Part shown: one piece after another, positions 24,902-33,724 of the stretch
Layout: each line of letters begins with the position of its first letter
Numbering within the stretch: the stretch's first letter is position 1
Position numbers and translations under genes: made by a program
The notes under the pieces: model-generated
Told to the model about the DNA's origin: nothing
Database searches by the model: none
The model's input: only the letters and a program-made list of their open reading frames with translations
Origin: Curtobacterium sp. 9128
GTDB taxonomy: Bacteria > Actinomycetota > Actinomycetes > Actinomycetales > Microbacteriaceae
Direction: 5' to 3'
DNA length: 64,000 nucleotides
Assembly (NCBI RefSeq): GCF_900086645.1
Contig: NZ_LT576451.1
Coordinates: 2,356,001 to 2,420,000, forward strand

Positions 24902-26367
24902 CCATGACGTTGCCCACCGCCCAGGGCGCCCCCACCGCTGCGGCACCCGCCCGTGCCGGCTCGTCCGCGAAGGACGACCCCGCAGCGGGCACCGGGTTCG
25001 CCGCCGCGCTGACCGCCGCGGGCGCCGCAGCGCCTGCCGCCGGGCGTGGTCCGGCGAGGGACGAGGACGGACGTCCGACGGCGAGCACGACCACTGCCGA
25101 GTCCGGTGCTGCCGCCGACGCCACCACGACGGAGTCCACGGCGGGCCAGCCAGTGCCGTCACAGACCGTGCCGACGCAGCCCGTGCCCGGGCAACCCGCA
25201 CCCGCGGATGCCGGCGCCCTCGCCGCGTTCCTCGGTCTCCCGGTCGCCGCGCCGCTCGCGGCGCCGTCGGCCGCCGCTTCCGCCGTGGCGCCGTCGGCCG
25301 ACGCCGCCCCGAGTCTCGCGGCCGCCGCCCCGAGTCTCGCGGCCGCCGCCCCGAGTCTCGCGGTGGGCGACGGTTCTCGGGCTCGGGAGCGCGAGAACGG
25401 TCGCGTGGCCCGAGACCCGGCCGCGGCGCTGGCGGGTGCGGCGCAGCCGGCGTCCGGGCGCGCCGCGCAGCCGAGTCTCGCGGAGGGCGACACCCCTCGG
25501 GCCGCGCAGGGCGAGAACGGTCGCGCAGCCCGAGTCTCGCCCAGCGGCGCGGCTGCGGTCGGCACGGCGCCGAGCGGCGCGGCTCCGGTTGTCGATGGCG
25601 GCCTCCCGGCCGCTCCGGCCACCGGCGCGCCGAGTCTCGTGCCGAGCGACACTCCTCGGGCCGCGCAGGCTGAGAACGGTCGCGCAGCCCGAGTCTCGCC
25701 CACGGTCACCCCACCGACCCCACCGACCGCACCGACCGCACCGACCGCACCGACTCCCGCGGCCGCGGCCGCGGAGACGACCGTGCCGCAGCACGGGGCG
25801 GACGCGATCGTCCGCACCCAGGGCGAGCCGAGCCTCCAGGCCGGCCCCACCGGACGGACGCCGGAGGCGACCTTCGCGCTCCCGGCCCCGACGTCCGCGG
25901 CACCGACGACCACCGCACCGACCGCCGCGCCCGCTGCCCAGCCGGCACCCCTCGCACAGCAGCTCGCGCGGCCCGTCTTCACGCTCGCGCAGGCCGGCCA
26001 CGGTGACCACGTGGTGACCGTGCAGGTCGTGCCGGACACGCTCGGCCCGGTCACGGTCCGCGCGCACGTCACGGCGCAGGGGATGCACGTCGAGCTGTTC
26101 GCCGTCTCCGACGCCGGGCGCGACGCGGTGCGGCAGGTGCTGCCCGACCTGCGGCGCGACGCGGCCACCACCGGCGTGGCGACGACGCTCGACCTGTCGT
26201 CGCAGAACCACCCGGACCGCCAGGCGGGCGAGTCCGCCGGTCGCGACGGGCGGCCGGCCGCCGGTCCGCCGGTCGGCGACGACCTGGAGGCCCGACCCGC
26301 CTCCGCCAGGACCCTCCGGTCCGTCCCCTCCACCGTCCGCACCGCGGGACTCGACGTCCTCGCCTGA
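24898..26367 (+). CDS. fliK: Flagellar hook-length control protein FliK
   Basis: A 489-residue Ala/Pro/Thr-rich exported protein that measures the hook and switches export specificity through FlhB. The C-terminal FliK domain is recognisable (VVTVQVVPDTLGPVTVRAHV, MHVELFAVSDAGRDAVRQVL, about residues 370-445). Most of residues 60-330 is low complexity. This part includes three 24-residue repeats starting at Pro152, Pro192 and Pro245 and three PSLAAAA-type units at 138, 145 and 152. It overlaps the NlpC/P60 gene by four bases (ATGA); a second ATG lies at 24904. Confidence 0.85.
   Translation: MTMTLPTAQGAPTAAAPARAGSSAKDDPAAGTGFAAALTAAGAAAPAAGRGPARDEDGRPTASTTTAESGAAADATTTESTAGQPVPSQTVPTQPVPGQPAPADAGALAAFLGLPVAAPLAAPSAAASAVAPSADAAPSLAAAAPSLAAAAPSLAVGDGSRARERENGRVARDPAAALAGAAQPASGRAAQPSLAEGDTPRAAQGENGRAARVSPSGAAAVGTAPSGAAPVVDGGLPAAPATGAPSLVPSDTPRAAQAENGRAARVSPTVTPPTPPTAPTAPTAPTPAAAAAETTVPQHGADAIVRTQGEPSLQAGPTGRTPEATFALPAPTSAAPTTTAPTAAPAAQPAPLAQQLARPVFTLAQAGHGDHVVTVQVVPDTLGPVTVRAHVTAQGMHVELFAVSDAGRDAVRQVLPDLRRDAATTGVATTLDLSSQNHPDRQAGESAGRDGRPAAGPPVGDDLEARPASARTLRSVPSTVRTAGLDVLA
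25309..25702 (+). repeat. In-frame hairpin-forming repeats inside fliK
   Basis: A 21-base unit beginning CCGAGTCTCGCGG is repeated at 25309, 25330 and 25351. A longer unit of about 70 bases occurs at 25351-25418, 25471-25542 and 25630-25702, bounded by CCGAGTCTCG and CCCGAGTCTCGCCC. Each long unit contains a stem (CTCGGGCCGCGC with GCGCAGCCCGAG in copies 2 and 3). All copies are in the same reading phase and encode PSLxxxDTPRAAQxENGRAA-type repeats. Confidence 0.85.
25828..25843 (+). repeat. 16-base interspersed motif, copy C (inside fliK)
   Basis: CCGAGCCTCCAGGCCG, identical to the copies at 1170 and 52621, here read in frame as PSLQAG within FliK. Confidence 0.7.
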
Positions 26368-26391
26368 GCCGCTCCACGACAAGGAAGAACC

Positions 26392-26823
26392 ATGCCGATC
26401 GACTCGATCACCGGCAGCGTGGACCAAGCCACGCAGGCCGCAGCCCTCGCCGCGAACGCCGCCTCGAAGAAGTCACAGACGATGGACTCCGAGGTGTTCA
26501 TGAAGCTGCTCGTCACGCAGCTGCAGAACCAGGACCCGTCCTCGCCGATGGACACGAACCAGATGATCAGCCAGCAGACGCAGCTCGCGATGATGGAGCA
26601 GATCACCAACCAGACCACGACGGGGAACGAGAACTTCTCGTTGCAGATGCGCATCGCCGCGGCGAACCTCGTCGGCAAGCAGGTCACCTACACGGACGCG
26701 TCCTCCGGTGCATCCGTCACCGGGACCGCGAGTGCCGTGTCGTACGCGAACAGCGTGCCGACCGTGACCGTGAACGGGAAGGAGGTCGATCTCGACGTGA
26801 TCTCCGGTATCAAGACCGCCTGA
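26392..26823 (+). CDS. flgD: Flagellar hook-capping protein FlgD
   Basis: A 143-residue hook scaffold that caps FlgE polymerisation. The N-terminal FlgD signature is clear: MDSEVFMKLLVTQLQNQDPS followed by PMDTNQMISQQTQLAMMEQI. The protein is short, lacking the larger C-terminal Ig-like domains of enterobacterial FlgD. It starts 24 bases after fliK with AAGGAAG as ribosome binding site. Confidence 0.94.
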   Translation: MPIDSITGSVDQATQAAALAANAASKKSQTMDSEVFMKLLVTQLQNQDPSSPMDTNQMISQQTQLAMMEQITNQTTTGNENFSLQMRIAAANLVGKQVTYTDASSGASVTGTASAVSYANSVPTVTVNGKEVDLDVISGIKTA

Positions 26824-26871
26824 CCCGCTTCCTCCTCTTCTCCCTCCGTCTCGTTCTGAAAGGAACACACC

Positions 26872-28047
26872 ATGCTCCGCTCGCTCTACTCCGGTATCTC
26901 CGGACTCCGCTCCCACCAGGAGATGCTCGACGTCACGGGCAACAACATCGCCAACGTCAACACCGTCGGGTTCAAGGCCTCGTCGACGGTCTTCCAGGAC
27001 ACCCTGTCGCAGATGACCCAGGGCGCCGGCGGGCCGCAGACCGGCATCGGCGGCACCAACCCGGCGCAGATCGGCCTCGGCGTGCAGGTCGCCGGCGTGT
27101 CCACCAACTTCGCCCAGGGGTCGGCGCAGGCCACCGGCAAGGCAACCGACCTGATGATCTCGGGCGACGGCTTCTTCGTCACGCGGCTCGGCAACGACAC
27201 GATCTACAGCCGTGCGGGCGCGTTCGACTTCGACGCGAACGGCCGACTCGTCAGCGCCGACGGCAAGATCGTCCAGGGCTACTCCGCGACGAACGGTGTG
27301 ATCAACGACGGTGGGCAGCTCACCGACATCGTCCTGCCGCTCGACGCCGCCGCACCGGCGACCGCGACCTCCTCGGCCACCGTCACCGGCAACCTGCCGT
27401 CCGACACCGCCGTCGGCGAGACACTCAACCGCGACGCCACCGTGTTCGACCAGAACGGCAGCAAGCACACGCTCTCCCTGGCGTACACGCGGACCACGAC
27501 CGGGTGGAGCGTCACGGCGTCGAACGGGCAGGGGACCTCGGCGACCGGCGCGATCACCTTCGCCGCGGACGGTTCCGTCGCGTCCGGCGGCACGCTCGCG
27601 GTCGGCGGCATCACCGTCGACATGACCCAGCTGTCCGGGTTCGCGGCGCTCAACACCGCATCGATCTCGTCGCAGAACGGGCACGAGGCCGGGTCGCTGC
27701 AGGGCTACTCGATCTCGAAGGACGGCACCGTCGTCGGCACGTTCTCGAACGGGTCCTCGCTCGCCATCGGCCGCATCGCGCTCGCGACGTTCGCGAACCC
27801 GGCTGGCCTCGAGAAGACCGGTGCGTCCGGCTACCGCGCGACGGCGAACTCGGGCCAGGCCACGGTCGGCGCGCCCGGCTCCGCCGGTGTGGGGTCGCTG
27901 GCGTCCGGCACGCTCGAGATGTCCAACGTCGACCTGTCGCAGGAGTTCACGAACCTCATCGTTGCGCAGCGCGGGTTCCAGGCGAACGCGCGCATCATCA
28001 CCACCTCGGACGAGGTCCTGCAGGAGCTGACGAACCTGAAGCGCTGA
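26872..28047 (+). CDS. flgE: Flagellar hook protein FlgE
   Basis: A 391-residue hook subunit. It begins LRSLYSGISGLRSHQEMLDV-TGNNIANVNTVGFK, has the middle-domain pattern LMISGDGFFVTRLGNDTIYS-RAGAFDFDANG, and ends VDLSQEFTNLIVAQRGFQAN-ARIITTSDEVLQEL. These are the conserved N- and C-terminal rod/hook helices. It is the last gene of the first flagellar block and is followed by repeats and a strong terminator. A well-spaced AAAGGA precedes the ATG. Confidence 0.95.
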   Translation: MLRSLYSGISGLRSHQEMLDVTGNNIANVNTVGFKASSTVFQDTLSQMTQGAGGPQTGIGGTNPAQIGLGVQVAGVSTNFAQGSAQATGKATDLMISGDGFFVTRLGNDTIYSRAGAFDFDANGRLVSADGKIVQGYSATNGVINDGGQLTDIVLPLDAAAPATATSSATVTGNLPSDTAVGETLNRDATVFDQNGSKHTLSLAYTRTTTGWSVTASNGQGTSATGAITFAADGSVASGGTLAVGGITVDMTQLSGFAALNTASISSQNGHEAGSLQGYSISKDGTVVGTFSNGSSLAIGRIALATFANPAGLEKTGASGYRATANSGQATVGAPGSAGVGSLASGTLEMSNVDLSQEFTNLIVAQRGFQANARIITTSDEVLQELTNLKR

Positions 28048-28048
28048 G

Positions 28049-28129
28049 CCGTTCGGCGGCGCCGTGGCGTCGGGCGCCGGGCCGTTCGGCGGCGCCGGTC
28101 CGTTCGGCGGCGCCGGTCCGTCGGGCGCC
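28049..28129. repeat. 18-base tandem repeats after flgE
   Basis: CCGTTCGGCGGCGCCGGT is present in direct tandem at 28082-28099 and 28100-28117, with a related unit at 28049-28064 and degenerate copies between and after them. It lies in the short untranslated tail of flgE, at the junction with unrelated genes. Confidence 0.75.
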
Positions 28130-28142
28130 GACGTTCGACCAA

Positions 28143-28190
28143 CCGGGAGCAGTCCGCACCACGATTCGCCGTGGTGCGGACTGCTTCCGG
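28143..28190 (+). terminator. Strong terminator of the flgB-flgE operon
   Basis: The arms 28148-28163 and 28170-28185 are perfect 16-base complements around ATTCGC, extended by near-complementary CCGGG/TTCCGG flanks. It ends the first flagellar block. Confidence 0.85.
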
Positions 28191-28227
28191 TTGTGCGGTG
28201 GGACGCGACTCCATGCCGCGAGATCGG

Positions 28228-28413
28228 TCAGACGTGTTTCTGCCACGCGCCGGACCACCAGGCCGGCTCGAACCCGATCGACGTGTTCACCGCGAGCATG
28301 TGGGTGTTCTCCTCGGCGTTGGCCGTGACGACCGCCGGTGAGTCCGGCACCGCTCGTGCCCATGCAGCGAGGGCAGTGCACTTCGCCAGGTCCTCGACCG
28401 GGGGACGGCCGTG
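28228..28413 (-). pseudogene. C-terminal fragment of a GNAT acetyltransferase
   Basis: About 60 residues ending at the stop at 28228 read VTANAEENTHMLAVN-SIGFEP-WWSGAWQ. This is the conserved C-terminal part of GNAT N-acetyltransferases, where the motif is usually N-A-x-x-N-x-x-M-L-A-V-N-x-x-L-G-F. The acetyl-CoA-binding N-terminal two-thirds is absent: upstream sequence loses similarity and runs into the divergent gene. It is therefore a remnant, lying directly at the junction between flagellar and non-flagellar genes. Confidence 0.6.
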
Positions 28414-28480
28414 GACGAGGGAGCGCGACGGCCACCGTGCCCTCCACTGGGGCACGCGGCCCGAACCGGGCTGGGGGATG

Positions 28481-29134
28481 ATGACGACTGCCATGGACAC
28501 CACCACGACGACTCCTCCGCGTCACCGTGACGGCTCGGTGCTGCCTGCCGGAGGGGCGCAACGCCCGACGCCGTGGCTCAGGGCGGCGCGGTGGGCCGGA
28601 CGGCTGCTGCTCGTCGTCACCGCCCTGGCGGTCGTCCTCACCCGGGCGACGCGCGCGGAGTGGACCGCGCAGGGCTACGACGCCGACGGGTTCCCGGTGA
28701 GCTGGGTGCCGAACACGACGCTCCTGCTCGTGCTCGTCGTCGGGATCGCCTGGCAGTGGGTCTGTGGACTCGCCGCTTCGCCTGACGCATGCTGGCGGGA
28801 CGGGGACACACTCGTCGCGCCGACGGTGTTCGGTGACCGGCGGATCCTGGTGCCCGGCGCCCTCGTGCTCCCGTTCCGCCTGCTCGATCAGACGGGCGTC
28901 GTCCACGGGGGGCTCGTGATCGATCGACGTCTGCATGTCGTCGCGCTCGTTCCCGCGCTGTGGTCAGGAGGTCGTGGACGTCTCGACCGTCTGACGGACC
29001 GTCGTGCTGACGGGACGTTCCTCCGTGCCGTGGGCGAGTACGCGCTCGGGTTCGTCTGGCTGCTGTCGGTGGTCGTGGTCGTCCTCGGGCTGATGGCCCT
29101 CGTCGACGTGCTCACCGGGGCGATGGGGCGCTGA
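28481..29134 (+). CDS. Hypothetical membrane protein
   Basis: About 217 residues with three apolar segments that look like transmembrane helices (AGRLLLVVTALAVVLTRA near 37; TLLLVLVVGIAWQWVCGLAA near 80; LGFVWLLSVVVVVLGLMALV near 190). A soluble section lies between the second and third. No family is recognised. Several in-frame ATGs (28478, 28481, 28493) are possible; 28481 fits best with the GGGGG just upstream. The frame stays open further left, but that part overlaps the GNAT remnant. Confidence 0.6.
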   Translation: MTTAMDTTTTTPPRHRDGSVLPAGGAQRPTPWLRAARWAGRLLLVVTALAVVLTRATRAEWTAQGYDADGFPVSWVPNTTLLLVLVVGIAWQWVCGLAASPDACWRDGDTLVAPTVFGDRRILVPGALVLPFRLLDQTGVVHGGLVIDRRLHVVALVPALWSGGRGRLDRLTDRRADGTFLRAVGEYALGFVWLLSVVVVVLGLMALVDVLTGAMGR

Positions 29135-29346
29135 CCGTCGACCGAGCACCTCGGGGTACACGAGTGGCCGCTCCGCGCTCCGAGCGGGGAATTCGGGGGA
29201 CGATCTCGCGGTGACCCCCAAACGGGGCACAGGATGATGCAGGATGTTCGCGGACACGTCACCGATTCCCCTCGGGACGTGCGTCCGCCCCTGACGACTC
29301 CCCAACCCGAAGCCCTCGAGGAGCACGACATCCACACCCGAAGCAC

Positions 29347-30324
29347 GTGCACGCCCATGCGCGGCACGACCCCCACGTCCAGTACGCCCACCATCGATCG
29401 GCACCAGCGGTGAAGCGCGGGCGCATCGTCCTCGCGGCGGCCACCGCCTCCGTCCTGTTGGTCGGGATCCCGACCGCTGCCTCCGCCCACGCGTGGGGCT
29501 GGGGCGGCCGGTGGCACCACGCACCGCCCGTCGTGTCACCCGAGCCGTCCGACGAGCCGACGAGCACACCGAGCGACGAGCCGTCCGGCGATCCGACGGA
29601 CATCCCGACGGAGACCCCGACGGCTGGGCCGACCGACGCTCCGACGCCCGCCCCCTCCGCGACCCCCGAGCAGGCCGCGCCGGAGCCCGCCGCGGACGAC
29701 GCAGCCGTCGCACCCGACTCGTCGTTCGTCGAGGACTTCAGCACGTCCGCGGTCACCGGCCTCGTCCAGTCCCTGTACCCGCAGTCGTGGCAGCCCTACC
29801 CCGACGGCACGTCCGGCATCTACGAGCCGAGCAAGACGGTCTCCGTCCACGACGGCGTGATGGACGTCCAGCTCGGCGGTGCGGGCGCTGCCGGCACCTT
29901 CGGGTCCAAGGACGGCGCATGGGACCACGTCGGCGGCTCGTTCTCCGTCCGGGCAAAGGCCACGGGCGGCGACGGCAACGGCGCGGCGTTCATGCTCTGG
30001 CCGAGCTCGAACGTCTGGTCCGACGGCGAGATCGACTTCCCCGAGGGCAACTTCGAGTCGAGCCCGTCCGCGTTCCAGCACTCGATGACGCCTGGGCAAG
30101 AGAACGAGCGCGTCCAGGTCGGCAGCGGCGTCTCCTGGCGTGACTGGCACACGTACACGATCGACTGGGTCCCCGGCGAGTCGGTCACGTACAGCGTCGA
30201 CGGCCAGGTCCTCCAGACCCTGACCGAGGACGTGCCGACGACCGCGCACCGCTTCATGTTCCAGACCGGCAACTGGGGCGACGACGGCAACCTCCTCATC
30301 GACTGGGTCTCCACCACCGAGTGA
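29347..30324 (+). CDS. Secreted GH16-family glycoside hydrolase
   Basis: Up to 325 residues. An apolar segment ending TAASA fits a signal peptide (about residues 22-47). It is followed by a Pro/Thr/Asp linker (residues 60-125) and a C-terminal beta-jelly-roll domain with DGEIDFPEGN, which matches the GH16 catalytic pattern ExDxxE. GH16 enzymes cut beta-1,3/1,4-glucans, laminarin, agar, carrageenan or acidic exopolysaccharides; the exact substrate is not readable. The start is uncertain: GTG at 29347, or GTG at 29410, which would give a more normal signal peptide. The 212 bases before it hold no gene. Confidence 0.85.
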   Translation: MHAHARHDPHVQYAHHRSAPAVKRGRIVLAAATASVLLVGIPTAASAHAWGWGGRWHHAPPVVSPEPSDEPTSTPSDEPSGDPTDIPTETPTAGPTDAPTPAPSATPEQAAPEPAADDAAVAPDSSFVEDFSTSAVTGLVQSLYPQSWQPYPDGTSGIYEPSKTVSVHDGVMDVQLGGAGAAGTFGSKDGAWDHVGGSFSVRAKATGGDGNGAAFMLWPSSNVWSDGEIDFPEGNFESSPSAFQHSMTPGQENERVQVGSGVSWRDWHTYTIDWVPGESVTYSVDGQVLQTLTEDVPTTAHRFMFQTGNWGDDGNLLIDWVSTTE

Positions 30325-30343
30325 CGCAGCCCGGACACGGGCC

Positions 30344-30385
30344 GGACGGGAGGCTCGGTGCCAGCTGGCACTGAGCCTCCCGTCC
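30344..30385 (+). terminator. GGAGGCTC-family hairpin after GH16 gene
   Basis: GGACGGGAGGCTCGGTGCCA (30344-30363) pairs with 30366-30385 with one mismatch and an almost absent loop. It is the same family as the hairpins at 3288, 36987 and 39336. Confidence 0.8.
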
Positions 30386-30452
30386 GTCGTCAGGTCGCCG
30401 TTGCGGCGGTGAGGGGTCCGTGGTTCGCTGGAGCGGACAGATGGGGGAGTCA

Positions 30453-31082
30453 GTGATCTCGACGAGGCCGGACCCGGGGAACCCGTGGCCGCACGACATG
30501 GTCCTCACCATCCAGAACGATGCGCACGCCCTCTTCGACCTGCTGTGGGTCCGGGAAGCGTGGGCGCTCGAACCGGTCGGAGCGGATCTGCCGCCGTTGC
30601 TCGTCGCCACGCCGGAGCCGGAGTCTGCGCTCCCGGGCGCCGATCGAGCGGCGGGATCGGCAGCGTGGCCCGCGCTGTGGCGCGCGTGCCTCGCCCATGC
30701 CGGGTCGCAGCCCGATCCGCGAGCGTTCGAACGGTTGCACGACCCGTCGATCCCACAGGCCGAGCGTCGTGCCCTGCTGGAACAGGTGTCCGGACCGTCG
30801 TGGCGGGACGAGTTCGGTGATGCAGCGTTCACCCGGCGGTACGACGAGTGGACATCGGCACGGTTTGACGAGATCACTTCGCCGGAGGTCTTGCGACGGT
30901 CACCGGAACGCGAGCGTCTCGAGCAGCTCGTCCCAGCGTGGCGAGCCGGACTCACGACGATCGTCGAGATCCCGTGCCGGGGGACGTTCACCCGACGGGT
31001 GGGATCGCATGGTCTCCTGGTGACCGCCGAGACCAGGAGCGAGCCGGACGGCTACGCGGCAGCGCTCAGCTCGTTCGCGTGA
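30453..31082 (+). CDS. Hypothetical protein
   Basis: About 209 residues, soluble, rich in Arg/Glu/Trp, with no transmembrane segment or recognised motif. A feature that may help comparison is the N-terminal HDMVLTIQNDAHALFDLLWV. The GTG at 30453 is chosen because GGGGGAG lies four bases upstream; an ATG at 30441 and a GTG at 30420 are alternatives. It ends next to the convergent GrpB-type gene with no gap. Confidence 0.6.
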   Translation: MISTRPDPGNPWPHDMVLTIQNDAHALFDLLWVREAWALEPVGADLPPLLVATPEPESALPGADRAAGSAAWPALWRACLAHAGSQPDPRAFERLHDPSIPQAERRALLEQVSGPSWRDEFGDAAFTRRYDEWTSARFDEITSPEVLRRSPERERLEQLVPAWRAGLTTIVEIPCRGTFTRRVGSHGLLVTAETRSEPDGYAAALSSFA

Positions 31083-31616
31083 TCACCGGCCGCGGGCCGC
31101 TCGGGCTCGCGCCTTGATCGCGGTGATCACCTCGGTCTTGGCATCGGCGTAGTCGTTCATGTCGTCCCACTGCCGGTCGAGCAGTGCACGCTTCGTCTCG
31201 GTGTAGAGCGCCCGGTCCGCGGCGTCGGCGCGCAGGTGATCGCGCAGGAGCCGGTACTCGTCGACCGCGGGCGCACCGTGCTCGTAGACGTGCACGTGGG
31301 CATCCCGAGCCGGCGTGCGCACGAGCCGATGCCCGGGTTCACGGACGCGGAGCTCGTAGCCGGCGGCCAGGAGCTGGTCGAGGTAGTCCTCCTCGGCGGT
31401 GATGTCCTCGACCGTGACCAGCACGTCGATGATGGGCTTCGCCGCGAGGCCGGGCACCGCAGTGGAACCGATGTGTTCGATCCCCGTCTCCGGCCCGGGC
31501 AGGACCTGTCGGATGCGCCGCTCGTGCTCGCGGTAGCGGTCGGCCCAGGCGGGATCTGCGTCGTGGAGGGAGACCTCGATCGCCTCCGGCCCGCCGACGA
31601 TCTCGACGGTCGTCAC
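31083..31616 (-). CDS. GrpB family (UPF0157) nucleotidyltransferase-like protein
   Basis: A 177-residue cytoplasmic protein. It has the UPF0157/GrpB signature: YREHERRIRQVLPGPETGIE followed by HIGSTAVPGLAAKPIIDVLV, a nucleotidyltransferase-fold core with GSTAVPG and a D-V acidic pair, then RDHLRADAADRALYTETKRA. The biological substrate of the family is not settled. The GTG at 31616 lies 30 bases downstream of the DUF402 gene, so the two are probably co-transcribed. Confidence 0.85.
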   Translation of the reverse strand: MTTVEIVGGPEAIEVSLHDADPAWADRYREHERRIRQVLPGPETGIEHIGSTAVPGLAAKPIIDVLVTVEDITAEEDYLDQLLAAGYELRVREPGHRLVRTPARDAHVHVYEHGAPAVDEYRLLRDHLRADAADRALYTETKRALLDRQWDDMNDYADAKTEVITAIKARARAARGR

Positions 31617-31645
31617 GTCCGGTCGGCGCGGAGCTCGTCGGGCGG

Positions 31646-32317
31646 TCACGCCACCCGCTCCCAACCCGTCGGGAGGGCGACCGGGCTGCTGTCCCTCGGC
31701 AACCAGGCCTCCCACTCGGCGTCGAACGGCCACGACCGTGCGGACGCTGCATCGCGGGCCGCCTCGCCCGCCGCCCGGATGCTCGTGGCGCGCTCCTCGG
31801 ACCAGAACCCCGACGATTCCAGGAACGCGAGTTCGTCGACGTCCTTGAACGACACCTGCCAGCCGTCGGCCGCCTGCCGCGCGACGACGTCCAGCGTCCA
31901 GTCCTGCGTGTCGAACCCGAAGTCCGATCGGACCCACGGCGTCTCGAGGTTCACGTACCAGTCCGGCTCCCACTGGACGCCGTCGTGCCAGCGCCACACG
32001 GACCACGGCACGTCTCGCTGGTGCACCCGGACCACGGTGGATCCGAACCACGTCGCTTCCCGGTACGAACCGTCCCAGTCGTCGGGCAGCACGAGTCGTC
32101 CGTTCGGGCCGCTGCCGACCCCTGCGCGGTTGCGGACCTCGGAGTCGGGCGTCGTGGCGACGACCGAGAACTCGTCCGAGTCGACGACGACCGTTCCGGC
32201 GACGGTGAACCCGACGGCGCGGCCGTGGTGTCCGTACTCGTTGATGCTCCTGAGGGCGACCGGTGTCCCCGGTTCGAATCGACCCGCGTCGTCGCGGAGT
32301 GCTCGTGCGGTGTCCAT
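31646..32317 (-). CDS. DUF402 domain protein (first of two paralogues)
   Basis: About 223 residues. The core WSVWRWHDGVQWEPDWYVNL-ETP followed by TQDWTLDVV matches the DUF402/FomD-like fold (barrel with conserved W, Y-V-N and D-x-x-L-D). Related proteins include nucleotide phosphatases and FomD, but the function here is unknown. The ATG at 32317 was chosen; an ATG at 32335 is also in frame. A paralogue with the same core lies at 37067-37690. It is divergent from the 2H phosphoesterase gene. Confidence 0.8.
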   Translation of the reverse strand: MDTARALRDDAGRFEPGTPVALRSINEYGHHGRAVGFTVAGTVVVDSDEFSVVATTPDSEVRNRAGVGSGPNGRLVLPDDWDGSYREATWFGSTVVRVHQRDVPWSVWRWHDGVQWEPDWYVNLETPWVRSDFGFDTQDWTLDVVARQAADGWQVSFKDVDELAFLESSGFWSEERATSIRAAGEAARDAASARSWPFDAEWEAWLPRDSSPVALPTGWERVA

Positions 32318-32362
32318 CGCGTTCGAGCATGCCATGTCGACGGGCTCGGTACCCTCGTGGGT

Positions 32363-33103
32363 GTGGCGACGACGGCGAAGTACGACGCACTCTGGTCGGC
32401 GGCGCGGGCACGATTTCTCGACGGTGCGCTGCAGACGGATCGAGAGCCCGTCGACGGCGACCCCAGGTGGGGGATGAGCCTGGTGGTGCTGCCCGACCGC
32501 GAGACCGCCGAGGTCCTGGAACGGCAGAGCGCTGCACTCGACACCGCCTACCGCGGGAAGCACCACCTCACGGCGCGGGCCGACCTGCACGCGACCGTCA
32601 CGAGCCTCGAGCCGTACCGGGAGACCATCGCGCAGCACGCCGTCGACCACTACGTCGCCGCTGTCGAGGGATCGTCGGTGGCTGACGACCTCAGGATCCG
32701 GCTCCGAGGCCTGGGCGGCTCGACCGCCGGTGTGTTCGTCCAGGGGTTCGACGACGGCACGCTCCTCCCACTCCGGCAGCGCATGCACGCGGCAGCGGCA
32801 GCGCTCCACCACGGTGCAGCGCCGCCGATGGCCTTCGTCCGGGACACCGCGCACGTCTCGCTGAGCGTGCACCGCCAGGCGATCCCGGAACCGGCGGTCG
32901 TCGAGCTCGTCGAGCGTTCGCGGAACGAGGACTTCGGCGTCCTCTGCGCCGGTCGGCTGGCCCTCGTCGCATACCGGTCGCGTCCGGGCGGCCTGCGTCT
33001 CGAGGTGCTCCACACGTTCCACGGCATCTCACCTGCGCCGCGGCCGCAGTCCGCTGATCCGGAAGCCCCGGCCCACGAGAGCGGGCCGGTACCGACTGGC
33101 TAG
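32363..33103 (+). CDS. 2H phosphoesterase (LigT-like) protein
   Basis: A 246-residue protein with the two short histidine motifs of the 2H superfamily: HATVT at His76 and HVSLS at His164. Members hydrolyse cyclic 2',3'- or 1'',2''-phosphates or join RNA ends. The specific substrate is unknown. The GTG at 32363 is preceded at 7 bases by TACCCT, so the transcript is probably leaderless. An in-frame GTG at 32357 is possible. It is followed ten bases later by the TetR-type gene. Confidence 0.72.
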   Translation: MATTAKYDALWSAARARFLDGALQTDREPVDGDPRWGMSLVVLPDRETAEVLERQSAALDTAYRGKHHLTARADLHATVTSLEPYRETIAQHAVDHYVAAVEGSSVADDLRIRLRGLGGSTAGVFVQGFDDGTLLPLRQRMHAAAAALHHGAAPPMAFVRDTAHVSLSVHRQAIPEPAVVELVERSRNEDFGVLCAGRLALVAYRSRPGGLRLEVLHTFHGISPAPRPQSADPEAPAHESGPVPTG

Positions 33104-33112
33104 GGTGGTCGC

Positions 33113-33724
33113 GTGAACGCTCAGGGCCGACCGACTCGACCACGAGGCGACGAACGCCGCCGTCAGATCCTCGACGTCGCGCTGCGGTTGTTCGCCGAGC
33201 GGGGTTTCACCGACGTGAGCGTCGCCGACGTCGCGGGAGAGGTCGGCATCACGACGGCCGGGCTCCTGCACCACTTCGGGACGAAGAACGCCCTGCTCAT
33301 CGCGGTGCTGCAGGAACGCGAGACCCGCAACGGTCAGGTGGACGAGTCCCTGCGGGCCGAGGGCAAGGACTGGCTCGAGACGTTCGTCGGCCGGCTCGAA
33401 CAGAACGAGGACCACCCGGCGCTCGTGCAGCTGTTCGCGCTGCTGTCCGCGGAGAGCATCACGCGCGACCACCCGGGTCACGACTGGTTCGTCGAGCGCT
33501 ACCGCGTGCTGGCCGAGACGTCATCGCACGAGATGGACCGGCTCCTCGACCCGGCGAAGCTGCCGCAGGGCGTGACAGCGACGACCGTCAGTCAGTGGCT
33601 CGTCGGACTTGCGGACGGACTCCGGCTGCAGCAACTCCTCAACCCCGGCTCGGTCGACCGGATCGAGTCGGTGCGCGCCTTCGTCGGCATGCTCGAGCAG
33701 TACCGGCGGGATGGCCCCGCTTGA
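33113..33724 (+). CDS. TetR-family transcriptional regulator
   Basis: A 203-residue repressor. The N-terminal helix-turn-helix is typical (RRQILDVALRLFAERGFTDV, ADVAGEVGITTAGLLHHFGT). The C-terminal ligand domain has no family-specific motif. The GTG at 33113 lies five bases after TAGGGT. A 16-base perfect palindrome (33727-33742) begins three bases after the stop codon, inside the promoter of the sulfatase gene, which makes the sulfatase-MFS pair the likely target. Confidence 0.9.
   Translation: MNAQGRPTRPRGDERRRQILDVALRLFAERGFTDVSVADVAGEVGITTAGLLHHFGTKNALLIAVLQERETRNGQVDESLRAEGKDWLETFVGRLEQNEDHPALVQLFALLSAESITRDHPGHDWFVERYRVLAETSSHEMDRLLDPAKLPQGVTATTVSQWLVGLADGLRLQQLLNPGSVDRIESVRAFVGMLEQYRRDGPA

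Noticed and set aside
28420..28506. Full-length GNAT acetyltransferase extending from the fragment
   Set aside because: Upstream residues lose all similarity to the acetyl-CoA-binding motif and overlap the start of the divergent membrane-protein gene.
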